Source: a virus. From it: a stretch of DNA of 39,249 nucleotides. The translations under genes were made by a program, and so were the position numbers. The stretch lies in the IMG/VR virus record IMGVR_UViG_3300018414_000013, positions 1-39,249 of that record; one strand, 5' to 3'. Position 1 is the first letter of the stretch, and the number at the start of each line of letters is the position of its first letter. Below the pieces are notes generated by a model. The model did no database searches and was not told the origin of the DNA. It was given only the letters and a program-made list of their open reading frames with translations. Shown piece after piece: positions 20,358-29,566 of the stretch.

Positions 20358-21278
20358 ATGGCAGTTGGCGGCACCATTACCACGGGTTCGCACCCGAAAG
20401 CGCTCTGGCCCGGAATCCACGCATTCTGGGGTCAGATTTTCAACGAGCATCCCCCGGAGTATCCGGACCTCTTCGACATCGAAGAATCCGAAATGGCTTA
20501 CGAGGAAGATGTGCAGGTTACCGGCTTCGGTTTGGCTCCGGTCAAGCCCGAAGGTTCGGCAATCAGCTACGACTCTGAAATTCAGGGCTTTGTGTCTCGT
20601 TACATCCACGTTGCATACGCTCTGGGTTACATCGTGACCTATGAAGAACTGCGCGACAATCTGTATGAAACCGTGTCTATGCGCCGTGCCAAGGCTAACG
20701 CATTCTCGATGGTTCAGACGATTGAGAATATCGCAGCAACCTTCTACAACCGCGCATTCAACAGCTCGTACACCATTGCAGACGGTCAATCCCTTGTTTC
20801 GACGGCTCACCCCTTCGCAACGGGCGGTACCTTCTCCAATGCTCTGTCCCCGGCTGCTGACTTGTCGGAAGCATCCTTGGAAGACATCTGCATCCAGATC
20901 ATGGGTATCACCACTGACCGTGGCCTGCTCGTGAACTTCATGCCCATGTCGCTCCACGTGCCCCGTCAAGAGTGGTACAACGCAAACCGTATTCTGAAGT
21001 CTGTTCTCCAGAACGACACCGGAAACAATGCGGTCAATGCTCTGAAGGCTACCAATGCCTTCCCCAAGGGCATTAAGCTCAACCACTACTTCACTGCACC
21101 CCACGCATGGTTTGTGCGTACCAATGCAATGAACGGTATGCAACTGTTCTGGCGCGATAAGCCCACGTTCGATCAGGACAACGACTTTGACACCAAGAAC
21201 GCCAAAGCCGCTACCTACATGCGCTTCTCGCTCGGATGTACAGATCCGCGCGCTATTTTTGGCAGCAATGGCCCATAG
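20358..21278 (+). CDS. Major capsid protein
   Basis: A 306-residue capsid subunit, HK97 fold expected. Hallmarks are HPKALWPGIHAFWGQIFNEH near the start, EEDVQVTGFGLAPVKPEGSA (the SFG/Egg-like strand), SRYIHVAYALGYIVTYEELR and DNLYETVSMRRAKANAFSMV (long spine-helix region), then RGLLVNFMPMSLHVP and NDFDTKNAKAATYMRFSLGC at the end, as in Mu-like and other environmental capsid proteins. GGAG precedes ATG 20358. A strong terminator follows it, as expected for the most highly expressed virion gene. Confidence 0.92.
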   Translation: MAVGGTITTGSHPKALWPGIHAFWGQIFNEHPPEYPDLFDIEESEMAYEEDVQVTGFGLAPVKPEGSAISYDSEIQGFVSRYIHVAYALGYIVTYEELRDNLYETVSMRRAKANAFSMVQTIENIAATFYNRAFNSSYTIADGQSLVSTAHPFATGGTFSNALSPAADLSEASLEDICIQIMGITTDRGLLVNFMPMSLHVPRQEWYNANRILKSVLQNDTGNNAVNALKATNAFPKGIKLNHYFTAPHAWFVRTNAMNGMQLFWRDKPTFDQDNDFDTKNAKAATYMRFSLGCTDPRAIFGSNGP

Positions 21279-21292
21279 TACTAGTACATAAA

Positions 21293-21333
21293 CAATGCAA
21301 GGGAGCGGAAAAACAGCCCCGCCCCTTGCATTG
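21293..21333 (+). other. Long GC-rich hairpin after the capsid gene
   Basis: CAATGCAAGGG (21293-21303) pairs perfectly with 21323-21333, extended inside by GCGG/CCGC. There is no U-run directly after it. It precedes the terminator and may stabilise the 3' end of the capsid mRNA. Confidence 0.6.
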
Positions 21334-21340
21334 GTACATA

Positions 21341-21384
21341 AACTCCGCTACAATTGGTACCTCACCAACTAGCGGAGTTTTTTT
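21341..21384 (+). terminator. Rho-independent terminator after the capsid gene
   Basis: A 10-bp stem AACTCCGCTA/TAGCGGAGTT (21341-21350 with 21370-21379), inner stem TTGGT/ACCAA, then seven T (21378-21384). The next gene's ATG (21385) follows the T run directly. The GGAG in the right arm of the stem is that gene's only ribosome-binding site. Confidence 0.88.
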
Positions 21385-22053
21385 ATGTCTCGAAAGATTT
21401 GCTCATGTGAAGGTTGCGGCAAGATTGCTGTCTCCCACGGTCTTTGCAACACGCACCGCCAGCGTGTTCGTCGGCATGGTTCCGTAGATGCGGGTCGGCC
21501 TGCTGATTGGGGAATGAGGGAGAATCATCCAATGTGGCATTCACACCAAGCCGCCAAGCGTTCCGGTAATCTGTGTGAAGAATGGATTGAATTCACAAAT
21601 TTCATATCCGCCATTGGAGAAAAGAGAGAAGGATTTGTATTAAAAAGATTAGACACAGCAAAACCCTTTGGGCCTGATAACTTTAAATGGGCAACTATTT
21701 CTGAAGGGAGTTCTGCAAAAGATGATAGGGCGGCTTGGATGCGGCAGCACCGGAAAGACAATCCAGAGATGTATAAAAACTATGAACTAAAAAAACGGTT
21801 TGGTATAAATCTCCAGCAATTTCTAGAAATGGAAGAAAAACAAAAAGGCGTGTGCGCTATTTGCGGGAATCCAGAAGAAGATATAGATTCAAGGACTAAC
21901 CGTGTCCGTGATCTTGCCGTTGACCACAATCACAAGACGGGGCAGATACGCGCACTGCTTTGCCGTGGCTGCAACCAAGGTTTAGGCAATTTTCAAGAAG
22001 ATTTATCTCGTTTGGAAGCGGCTGTTTCTTATCTCAAGAGGTTTGCCGTATAA
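21385..22053 (+). CDS. HNH/endonuclease VII-type free-standing nuclease
   Basis: A 222-residue phage nuclease with an endonuclease VII-like zinc/HNH core: GVCAICGNPEEDIDSRTNRV, LAVDHNHKTGQIRALLCRGC and NQGLGNFQED (about residues 155-210). The N-terminus has a further cysteine cluster (CSCEGCGKIAVSHGLCNTHR). Such proteins occur as mobile homing-type endonucleases inserted between late genes. It starts immediately after the terminator, with SD and stem sharing bases, so it is likely expressed weakly. Inserted between the capsid gene and a structural gene; its AT-richer body fits mobile origin. Confidence 0.87.
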   Translation: MSRKICSCEGCGKIAVSHGLCNTHRQRVRRHGSVDAGRPADWGMRENHPMWHSHQAAKRSGNLCEEWIEFTNFISAIGEKREGFVLKRLDTAKPFGPDNFKWATISEGSSAKDDRAAWMRQHRKDNPEMYKNYELKKRFGINLQQFLEMEEKQKGVCAICGNPEEDIDSRTNRVRDLAVDHNHKTGQIRALLCRGCNQGLGNFQEDLSRLEAAVSYLKRFAV

Positions 22054-22114
22054 TCTGAGCACCCTTTGGCGCAGTTCACGCTGCGTTATTTATTAACGCC
22101 AATAGGAGAAATTC

Positions 22115-23275
22115 ATGGCAAATCCGGTACGTTTCCCTGCGGGTCTTTCGACCTTCCCCCCTCGTTCTACGCTTGGTACTTATCCAGTCGGCACGTCCCC
22201 GCGCCAGATTGCCATTACCGACGACTTCATTCCTTACCGCGCAGGTGACTACACTGTCACTACCGCTGTTTCTGGAACCGTGACCACCTTCCCTTGGCTG
22301 TCGGGCGCTGTGAAGTTGGCTACCTCTGCTTCCGCTACCGATACTATTTACTTGGCTCGTTCGGGCGCTGCCTTCCAGCCCGTGCTTGGCAATCAGATGT
22401 GGATCGACACCAAGTTGGCTTATCCCCGTTCCGTGCTGAACGCCAACGACACCACTTTGCTTGCAGGTGTGTTCGATACCGCCACTCCTGCTACCGCGCA
22501 GAACGGCATTTACTTCACCAAGCCTAGCGGCGGTACTGCTGTCCACTTCGTTATCAAGAAGGCTGGCGTAACCACCACCTTCCAGAATATTGCAGACTTG
22601 TCGCTGCCTTCTGGTCTGTATGGCGATGCCAACTCGGTCAACGGCGTGTTGTCCTCGACCATCTCGGGAACCTCGTTCTCCGGCGTGACCATTTCTAATC
22701 CGGGTTCCGGCTATCAGACCATGCCTTTGGTGCTGTCTACGGCTACGGCTGGCGGTACTACGGGTTCTGTGCCTGTGCTGGTGCAGCTTGGCTCTACCGC
22801 TTTCGGCACTGCCAACAACGCTGCTCCGGTGCAATCTACTGTACTGCCTTATGGCTCTTTGGCTATGCCGTATGTTGCCAACCCCGGCACCGGCTTTACC
22901 AACGCTGGCCCGCTGACCACCCTGCTCGAAGCAGAAGCCCTTATTGACCTGCAAGTGTGGATTGACCCCAAGGGTGTGTTGTTCGTTGGTGTGAACGGAC
23001 GTACCGTGATGAAGATCGACGGCACCGTCCAAGGCATTGGCGTGATTGGTTTCGCTCCGGGCGCTACCGTCAACGTTGCAACTCAGTCTGCACCTTCGTT
23101 CTACTGCTCCACTCAGTTGACCACCGCAGTTGCTCCGTTCCAGCCCCCGATTGGCAACGCATTCAATGCTCTGCCGATGATTCCGATGCAGTATGGTTTC
23201 GGTTTTGCCAACACCACGGCCAACATCCGTACCATGTATCTGATGGAATACAACGTAGCTGTTGAATTGAACTAA
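22115..23275 (+). CDS. Virion structural protein (386 aa)
   Basis: Starts with TAGGAGAAATTC then ATG. It opens MANPVRFPAGLSTFPPRSTL, a usual start for environmental phage structural proteins of this kind, and is rich in Thr, Ala, Gly and Val throughout, with the stretch PSGGTAVHFVIKKAGVTTTF and a concanavalin-like style. It has no signal peptide. Its order after capsid genes suggests a head decoration, neck or fibre subunit. The exact role is unknown. Confidence 0.75.
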   Translation: MANPVRFPAGLSTFPPRSTLGTYPVGTSPRQIAITDDFIPYRAGDYTVTTAVSGTVTTFPWLSGAVKLATSASATDTIYLARSGAAFQPVLGNQMWIDTKLAYPRSVLNANDTTLLAGVFDTATPATAQNGIYFTKPSGGTAVHFVIKKAGVTTTFQNIADLSLPSGLYGDANSVNGVLSSTISGTSFSGVTISNPGSGYQTMPLVLSTATAGGTTGSVPVLVQLGSTAFGTANNAAPVQSTVLPYGSLAMPYVANPGTGFTNAGPLTTLLEAEALIDLQVWIDPKGVLFVGVNGRTVMKIDGTVQGIGVIGFAPGATVNVATQSAPSFYCSTQLTTAVAPFQPPIGNAFNALPMIPMQYGFGFANTTANIRTMYLMEYNVAVELN

Positions 23276-23298
23276 CGTTCATTAACTAAGGAAGGCTA

Positions 23299-23646
23299 AT
23301 GTCGCGTCTAACCATAGAACTTTCCCGCGATGGGCACAAGAATGTCGTTTACATTGTTTCTGGACGGAAAATCCCCAACGGGAAGCCGATCCAGATCACT
23401 GATAAATCAGCCATGTTGCCCAAAGAGCCGGAAGGTTTGCGGTTGGACTCGATTGAATTTGCCATTGAATCAGGTACGAAAATCATCCTTGGTTGGCATG
23501 ATGATGAGTATCTTCTTCCGCTGGAAGGTCGGGGCAAGCTCGATTTCCAGTGGTTTGACGGAATCCAGGGCGACGATATCCACATGACAGTCACCGGAGA
23601 AGGTGTTGTGTTTATTGTCCTAGACCTATCCAAGATTGGAGTTTGA
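23299..23646 (+). CDS. Small virion-type protein (115 aa)
   Basis: Starts at ATG 23299 with AAGGAAGG upstream. The protein is beta-rich (MSRLTIELSRDGHKNVVYIV, GLRLDSIEFAIESGTKIILG, DFQWFDGIQGDDIHMTVTGE, VVFIVLDLSKIGV) with aromatic residues, typical of a small structural subunit or chaperone. I do not recognise a family. It lies between two structural genes and is cotranscribed with them. Confidence 0.74.
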   Translation: MSRLTIELSRDGHKNVVYIVSGRKIPNGKPIQITDKSAMLPKEPEGLRLDSIEFAIESGTKIILGWHDDEYLLPLEGRGKLDFQWFDGIQGDDIHMTVTGEGVVFIVLDLSKIGV

Positions 23647-23647
23647 A

Positions 23648-24301
23648 ATGCCTAGCGCAACAACTGTAAAAATTGCTTCCGGTGACGTTCCTAAGTATTT
23701 CAACTTCGGCACCTCGCAGGCTCCCGTAACGTCTATCACAGCCAACACCAATAGTCTTGCGCTGTATAAAGAAACCCCGTACTCGTCGTTCCAGATGACG
23801 TGCTATTCGTCCACCTTTGGCGCGTTGACTGCCACGGTGAACATTCAGGTAAGCAACGACCTGATGACCGGACAGGGTTACACGGTGCAGTGCAACACTA
23901 CCGCATCCACCACGTTCATTACCGCATCGTCTGGAAACTTCTCCGGTGGTCTTGCTCAAAACCAGATCCTGAACCAAGCCCCGCAAGCAGTTCAGGTTGG
24001 CATGTTGGTGGTTGGCCCCGGCATTCCTCCCGGCACGTATGTTGCTGCTGTCACTAGCCCCACTTCGATTACGTTGTCTGCCAACTGCACACTGACCCAA
24101 TCCAACGTGGGATTGCAGTTCTTGAACGTGGCATGGAACACGACTGCTTTGGGAACGATTACTCTGTCCGGCACGACTTCTGCTACTGCGCCGATTCTTT
24201 CGGACGGATTTACAACGACTGCTCCGTGGCGGTATTGCCGCGCAGTGGTTACCAACATTACCGGCACAGGTGCTACGGTTCAAGTATTGATGGGTGTTTA
24301 A
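23648..24301 (+). CDS. Virion structural protein with PGIPPGTYV-type repeat
   Basis: Start at ATG 23648 with GGAG; an earlier TTG is less likely. The 217-residue protein is Thr/Ser/Ala-rich and beta-structured. It contains VGPGIPPGTYVAAVTSPTSI, a surface-loop module that also appears, in diverged form, in the gp10-like protein at 33087. The C-terminus RYCRAVVTNITGTGATVQVL is a further beta motif. A head-tail or fibre-associated role is likely. Confidence 0.72.
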   Translation: MPSATTVKIASGDVPKYFNFGTSQAPVTSITANTNSLALYKETPYSSFQMTCYSSTFGALTATVNIQVSNDLMTGQGYTVQCNTTASTTFITASSGNFSGGLAQNQILNQAPQAVQVGMLVVGPGIPPGTYVAAVTSPTSITLSANCTLTQSNVGLQFLNVAWNTTALGTITLSGTTSATAPILSDGFTTTAPWRYCRAVVTNITGTGATVQVLMGV

Positions 24302-24321
24302 CCTCTCGGTAGGTAACACTC

Positions 24322-26706
24322 ATGGCAGCACAAACCAATTCGTGGGCAAGCGGTAACGCAGGTGCGGGGTCACAAGAGACTGCCAACAACCTGCTTACTG
24401 CCGTTGCGAATTATGTTTGGAACACTTCCAGCCTTACTTGGGTAACTGAGACACAGCCTGGAGGCGGTGGCGGCGGTGGTGGTACACAGTACGTTCAGGG
24501 GACGGTTAACGCCTCTCCTACGGGCACTGTGGCAATGGGGCTTAACGCAGCCTCTGGAACCCTTACTTCGCTTGCTACGGACGCTTCCGGCAACCTGCTC
24601 GTCAACGTTGCTGTTGGTGGCGGGGGTGGCGGTGGAGGTTCTAACGCAGCAGCAGGACAGACAGGTCTTGCCGTACCTCTGTATGCGGGATATACGGGCT
24701 ATAACGTAGCTGGTAACCTAGTAGGCGTATCCGCAACCAATGCTCTGCCTGTTCAGCCGGGAACGGGGGCGGTGTTCCCTTCGTCCCAATCGGGCGCTTG
24801 GGCAACCCGGATGCAGGACGGGGCAGGCAATGCGATTAGCTCTCTGTCTGATGGTGGCGGCGGTCTTTTGGGCATTGCTGTATCGCTTAACGCTACAAAC
24901 TTCGTCGCATCCACGAACAACAGTACCACGACTCAGCTAGGGTCTGGAGCCACGTTTACGGGCGTTATTGAGACTATTTACGCCCAACAGTCTATTTCGA
25001 TAGACATGACGAGCGATCAGCCCGGAACGCTGACTCTCAATCAGTATATCGACTTGGCTGGAACTAGGAAAATAGCGGCTTGGACGTTCGCTATTTCGGC
25101 TGGAGTACCGTTTTCCATGTCCCGTCCGGGCAACGGAAATTACTTCAACCTGACGTTCCAAAACACTGGTGGCGCGGCAACAACCACGCTAAACATCAGC
25201 ACGGCGTATGGCACTATCCCCTCTGCTACGGCATTGGGAAATCAGCCTTCTTCCATCAATGAGATTAACGGCACTGCTTTTAGCTTGGGCCAAGCAACGA
25301 TGGCGGGCAGTCTGCCGGTTGTTTTGGCAAGCAACCAAAGCGCTGTTTCTGTCTCCGGCTCTGTCTCGGTATCCAATTTTCCTGCTACTCAGCCAATCAG
25401 CGGAACGGTAGCGGTAAGCAATTTCCCTGCCACGCAGCCTGTTAGCGGTACTGTGAACGTAGGAACCCGTGGTTGGACCTTGGCAAGCGGTACGGATTCG
25501 GTTGCTGCCGTACAGTCTGGAACGTGGAATATCGGCTCAATCACGACCCTCCCGTCTATTACGGGGTCGGTGAGTGTATCGAACTTCCCGGCTACTCAAA
25601 CCGTGGCTGGCACGGTAAACGTAGGTACTCGCGGCTGGACGCTCAATAGTGCAACCGACTCGGTAACGGTTGTGGGTGGTGGTGCTGGAACTCAATACGC
25701 TCAAGGCACCACGGTTGCTACGCCTACGGGCACGGTAGCGTTGGGGCAGAATCCGTCCAACGTGGTCAATGCGCTCAAGACGGACGCATCAGGCAACTTG
25801 AACGTCAATTTGGCGGCTGGATCAATCTCTGGAGGAAATGCGGCTGCAAGTCCCACAGGGGCTGCTGTACCCGCTTCTGCTGACTACCAAGGGTGGAATA
25901 ACGGCGGCACCTTGACGGGCACGTCTTTGACCGCCCCGCTGCCTATCGCTCCTTCTGCGACCAACTTCTTCCAATCCACTGCAAATAGTTCTACTGCTCA
26001 GTTGGCAGCAGGTGGTAACTTTACCGGCTCTGTGTGGGACTCTACGCTGTCTCAGCAGGCTCTTTCCCTATTGATTACCTCAGATCAGCCGGTTTCGATC
26101 AGTATCATGCAGGCGATTGATTCGGCAGGAACTTACCAGCTTCCCGCGATCAATTTCACTGCTACGGCGGGTGTAGGCGTATTGCGCTCGTTTATCCTGA
26201 ACGGCAACTATTTGAAGCTGTCGGTTACGAATACGGGTACTGCCACGACAACTCTGCTTAATATTAATACATATTACGGCACGATTGCCCCGTCCAATAA
26301 CTCTGGTAATGAAGCGGTAAGTCTGTATGACGCAAGTGGTAATGCTCTTACTTCGCAGTCTTACCCCGGAATTGGTCCCAATGGAGCCACAGGATATGCG
26401 CTAGAAGTTGACCCGACATATGCCGCAGCAGATGGTATTGCGTACAATACGCTTAACGTCCCCCAAGTAGACGTAATCGCTGGCAGGGGAACGGACGCTA
26501 ACGTACACTCGATACTGACAGATATGATGGGCAGGGTACAGACGCAAGAGTCTAACCCTCAAATAGTTGAAGTATTGAGAGCGATTTTGATCGAGATGCG
26601 CGTTACCAACTCGCTTTTGATGGACGGTCTTTTGCCTGGAAAGTTGAGCGAAAGCGTAGACAATCGCAGGATTGACGAAGATATTTACTTGAATCTTAAC
26701 GGCTAA
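24322..26706 (+). CDS. Large repetitive fibre-like virion protein
   Basis: A 794-residue protein of low-complexity Gly/Thr/Ser/Ala sequence with poly-glycine runs. SVSNFPATQPVSGTV-type units occur several times in the middle. Two long homologous halves are visible: roughly residues 55-320 and 450-680 share TQY(V/A)QGT, DASGNL, then a TSDQP segment, TNTG..TTTL and YGTI. The C-terminal region has VDVIAGRGTDANVHSILTDM and a helical ending with coiled character. The design fits a trimeric tail fibre or a large adhesion protein. It is not a recognised named family. Confidence 0.78.
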   Translation: MAAQTNSWASGNAGAGSQETANNLLTAVANYVWNTSSLTWVTETQPGGGGGGGGTQYVQGTVNASPTGTVAMGLNAASGTLTSLATDASGNLLVNVAVGGGGGGGGSNAAAGQTGLAVPLYAGYTGYNVAGNLVGVSATNALPVQPGTGAVFPSSQSGAWATRMQDGAGNAISSLSDGGGGLLGIAVSLNATNFVASTNNSTTTQLGSGATFTGVIETIYAQQSISIDMTSDQPGTLTLNQYIDLAGTRKIAAWTFAISAGVPFSMSRPGNGNYFNLTFQNTGGAATTTLNISTAYGTIPSATALGNQPSSINEINGTAFSLGQATMAGSLPVVLASNQSAVSVSGSVSVSNFPATQPISGTVAVSNFPATQPVSGTVNVGTRGWTLASGTDSVAAVQSGTWNIGSITTLPSITGSVSVSNFPATQTVAGTVNVGTRGWTLNSATDSVTVVGGGAGTQYAQGTTVATPTGTVALGQNPSNVVNALKTDASGNLNVNLAAGSISGGNAAASPTGAAVPASADYQGWNNGGTLTGTSLTAPLPIAPSATNFFQSTANSSTAQLAAGGNFTGSVWDSTLSQQALSLLITSDQPVSISIMQAIDSAGTYQLPAINFTATAGVGVLRSFILNGNYLKLSVTNTGTATTTLLNINTYYGTIAPSNNSGNEAVSLYDASGNALTSQSYPGIGPNGATGYALEVDPTYAAADGIAYNTLNVPQVDVIAGRGTDANVHSILTDMMGRVQTQESNPQIVEVLRAILIEMRVTNSLLMDGLLPGKLSESVDNRRIDEDIYLNLNG

Positions 26707-26719
26707 AGGAGGCCGAAAA

Positions 26720-27403
26720 ATGGCACTTAATCAACTTCAAACAGGCGCACAGAACAACCCTGATGGCGTAATCATTCAGGCCCGTTCCGGTAAGCAGGGC
26801 GACACGGTTGTCTCTGAACTGCATGGACGGTTCTACGAGCAGAACTATCGCGGTAACTTGCTCTCTGTCGGTACTCTCGGCGTGGTGGCTTTGTCTGCCA
26901 ACACGATTACCCTGACAGCGACCACTACCCCGATCTTGGGTGTTTACAACCCGTATGGCTCGGGCGTGAACATTGTGATGCTTCAGGCTCAGTTGCAGGC
27001 GTTTATCAATACGTTTACCACTCCGGTTGGAGCAGGCTCTTTCGTGTGGGCATCGTCTACGGGTAACTCGGTTGTCTCCACTGGTGTTGCACCGATTCAG
27101 CGCAATACCTTGGCTTCCAGCGTTCTTCCAATCAAAGGCTTTGCAGGCGCTACCGCACTGACCGGCTTGACCAATAACTTGGTGATCTTTGAAGGTGCAG
27201 ACTTTACCAACCCCACTGGACAGACGTACGGTACTATCGTGGCTCCGACTACCGGCACCACGCTTACCTCGTTTGGCGGTGTGCAGAACTTTGACGGATC
27301 TTTGATTGTTCCTCCGGGCGGAGTTTTGGCTTTGCTGAACACCACCTCCACGACCACCATGTCTGTGACGGGACGTTTGTTGTTTGAAGCTGTGCCGGTC
27401 TAA
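26720..27403 (+). CDS. Virion structural protein (227 aa)
   Basis: Starts after AAAGGAGG. It opens MALNQLQTGAQNNPDGVIIQ and RSGKQGDTVVSELHGRFYEQ, a style seen in capsid-decorating and fibre-associated proteins of environmental phages. The core is Thr/Val/Leu-rich and ends MSVTGRLLFEAVPV. Located between the large fibre-like protein and small accessory proteins. Role inferred by position. Confidence 0.73.
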   Translation: MALNQLQTGAQNNPDGVIIQARSGKQGDTVVSELHGRFYEQNYRGNLLSVGTLGVVALSANTITLTATTTPILGVYNPYGSGVNIVMLQAQLQAFINTFTTPVGAGSFVWASSTGNSVVSTGVAPIQRNTLASSVLPIKGFAGATALTGLTNNLVIFEGADFTNPTGQTYGTIVAPTTGTTLTSFGGVQNFDGSLIVPPGGVLALLNTTSTTTMSVTGRLLFEAVPV

Positions 27404-27405
27404 TT

Positions 27406-27657
27406 ATGTCTAACTACATGGTTGTAATCAGCAAGAAGTTCAACGACCATCAAATCCACTATACGTTGGAGCATGATGGTCTTGAACTCAAGATTGAACT
27501 GACGGACTATATCAAAGCCCTGTTGGGTGAGATTGGTAGCCCTGCCCTGCTGTTCAAGAAATCGTCGTTGGAGGCTAAGATTAGCGCTGCTTCCACGGCT
27601 ATTTTGGAGAACATGAAGAACGCTACCATTCACCGCCCGCCCCCGATGGTGAAATAA
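27406..27657 (+). CDS. Small hypothetical protein (83 aa)
   Basis: ATG 27406 lies two bases after the stop of the preceding gene without a clear ribosome-binding site, so it is probably translated by reinitiation. MSNYMVVISKKFNDHQIHYT, LELKIELTDYIKALLGEIGS and LEAKISAASTAILENMKNAT. It is a mixed helical protein of unknown function and seems to be a virion-assembly helper. Its stop abuts the next gene. Confidence 0.65.
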   Translation: MSNYMVVISKKFNDHQIHYTLEHDGLELKIELTDYIKALLGEIGSPALLFKKSSLEAKISAASTAILENMKNATIHRPPPMVK

Positions 27658-27978
27658 ATGGGACGTGCAGACTACCTAGAACTAGGAACATGGAACGCTA
27701 CGTGTAGCCTCTGTGGGTCTAAGTACAAAGCCAATGAGCTAAAGAAGCATTGGACGGGTTGGTATCGCTGCACGGACTGTTGGGAACCTCGCCAGCCACA
27801 AGACTTTGTACGTGGCGTTCAGGACGTTCAGACGGTTCCTTGGAGTCAGCCTGAGTCAAATAAGTTTGTTGACGTGTCTCAGCCAATTACAATAGAAGCA
27901 TGGGATGACACTTATCCCGTTGACTTTTTCTCGGTCGCCATTGCTACGGAAACCGGACTGCCAATTTTCACGGAGTAA
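27658..27978 (+). CDS. Small zinc-ribbon virion protein
   Basis: A 106-residue protein whose ATG follows the previous stop directly. It contains CSLCGSKYKANELKKHWTGW then CTDC, a four-cysteine zinc ribbon, and a WEPRQPQDFVRG segment. I have seen the same small protein type beside late structural genes in other phages, where its role is unknown. The remainder is acidic and beta-rich (PITIEAWDDTYPVDFFSV). Confidence 0.77.
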   Translation: MGRADYLELGTWNATCSLCGSKYKANELKKHWTGWYRCTDCWEPRQPQDFVRGVQDVQTVPWSQPESNKFVDVSQPITIEAWDDTYPVDFFSVAIATETGLPIFTE

Positions 27979-27981
27979 ATC

Positions 27982-29556
27982 ATGGGCGTTAAAATATCTC
28001 AGTTGCCAGCAGTTTCGTCATTGACTGGAACTGAAATTTTCCCCGTGGTTCAATCGGGGGTTACTAGCGAAGCATCTATCAATCAGATCGCTTCGTCTAT
28101 TGTCCCTTATACCCAAGGGGGCACAGGCTCTGTTGCTCGTACTGTGCAATCCAAACTGCAAGAGAGTGTAAGCGTCTTAGATTTTGGTGCAGACCCTACC
28201 GGAGTTGCTAGTAGCACCGCAGCCATTGTTGCTGCCATTACTGCTTTGTCCACTTCGGGCGGCGTGGTGTTTTTCCCAGCCGGAGTGTATTTGCACACGG
28301 GATTTACTTTGGTTGACGGGGTTTCCATTGAAGGTGTTGGAGCAGGAACCGCCCCCAACTCTACTTCCTACAAAGGCACCGTACTTAAGAACACAAGCAA
28401 TACCAACTCCATCACAATTAGTGGTGGAAATGTCAGAAACTGCCGTATTCGCAACATGCGTATTACCTCAACCGGCTCTGCCCTAAGCGGCATTAACGCC
28501 AATGGATGGGGGAATCTGGACGCATTGACCGGGGTTATGATAGACACCCACGTCACAGGCGGGGTGACCTTAGTCAATTGTTGGGACTTGTCTATTTCTG
28601 ATTGCTGGTTCGCAAACAACACGGGATATGGTTTGCAGGTCGGCAGTGCATCAAATAACTGCCGTGTTGAAAAAACCATGCTGTTCCAAAATGGTACAGA
28701 TGGCATCCAAGTGTCTGCTGCGTTTACCGTCACGATTGACAAGTGCGATTTTGAGTCAAACTATAACCATCAAATCCATTTGATTACCGGGTCGAATCGC
28801 GGCATCAATATTTTGAACAACTATTTTGAATACCTGCAAAATGGCACGACTTATTCCGGCATACGAGTCGATGCAAGCGTTGCTGATACTGTAAAAATTG
28901 ACGGCAATTTTGTTGATATGTCCAACGCTACCGCTATCTTGCCGGTAACCTTCTTGGATGTAGAAACCGGCAATAGTCGTGTTGTGATGGATAACTTGTC
29001 GTTTATCAATGGGGCTACCCCTCAGTATGCGACATTTGTGAACTTCAAATCCGGCTGCAACTTTTGCCGTGCCAAGGTAGCGCTTACTACCAACCCGATT
29101 GTTAACGCATCCACATCTTCCCGTGTATGGTTTGAAGATGACAATGAAATTGGCGTTGCCGCTAACGATGGGACAACCCAAACATTTACTGCTGCTGCTT
29201 GGAATGCCTTTGCTTTTCCAACCATTCAGATGGACCCCAAAGGAGAGTGGAACACTAGCACCAACACTTTCACGCCAAAAGACTTTGGCATGTATGAAAT
29301 TACGTTTGGTGTAGCTGTTGCCATGACAGCCGGAGATACGTTTGACGTGCGTGTTTATGACACTACTGGTGCTTACGAATATTCCCGGATTCTGGAGAGA
29401 AACACGACAACTACAACTTCGTCTTTGTTCGGTTCTTTCCGTGAAAAACTAGGCCCATCAAATACAATTCAATTGCAAGTTTATCCTTCTGCCGCAAGGT
29501 CTACCAACCCCGGCGGTCAGGATTATTCTTGGATTCGTATACGGCGCGTAATGTAA
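27982..29556 (+). CDS. Tailspike with pectate-lyase-type beta helix
   Basis: A 524-residue receptor-binding protein. After an N-terminal attachment part (GVKISQLPAVSSLTGTEIFP) comes SVLDFGADPTGVASSTAAIV and GGVVFFPAGVYLHTGFTLVD, the signature start of a pectate-lyase-3 beta helix. Regular helix turns (CRIRNMRITSTGSALSGINA, NCWDLSISDCWFANNTGYGL) follow, and a C-terminal beta domain. Such spikes bind and often cleave host O-antigen or capsule polysaccharide. The catalytic residues cannot be read directly from the sequence. The endolysin cassette follows, as is usual. Confidence 0.87.
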   Translation: MGVKISQLPAVSSLTGTEIFPVVQSGVTSEASINQIASSIVPYTQGGTGSVARTVQSKLQESVSVLDFGADPTGVASSTAAIVAAITALSTSGGVVFFPAGVYLHTGFTLVDGVSIEGVGAGTAPNSTSYKGTVLKNTSNTNSITISGGNVRNCRIRNMRITSTGSALSGINANGWGNLDALTGVMIDTHVTGGVTLVNCWDLSISDCWFANNTGYGLQVGSASNNCRVEKTMLFQNGTDGIQVSAAFTVTIDKCDFESNYNHQIHLITGSNRGINILNNYFEYLQNGTTYSGIRVDASVADTVKIDGNFVDMSNATAILPVTFLDVETGNSRVVMDNLSFINGATPQYATFVNFKSGCNFCRAKVALTTNPIVNASTSSRVWFEDDNEIGVAANDGTTQTFTAAAWNAFAFPTIQMDPKGEWNTSTNTFTPKDFGMYEITFGVAVAMTAGDTFDVRVYDTTGAYEYSRILERNTTTTTSSLFGSFREKLGPSNTIQLQVYPSAARSTNPGGQDYSWIRIRRVM

Positions 29557-29566
29557 GGACTGAACC

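Noticed and set aside
20313-21143. 276-codon minus-strand frame opposite the capsid gene
   Set aside because: Antisense of the capsid gene without its own signals. The plus-strand protein has clear capsid motifs.
22076-23032. 318-codon minus-strand frame opposite the structural gene at 22115
   Set aside because: Arg/Ser/Gly/His-rich composition is typical of the antisense of a codon-biased Thr/Ala/Gly gene, and no domain is seen.
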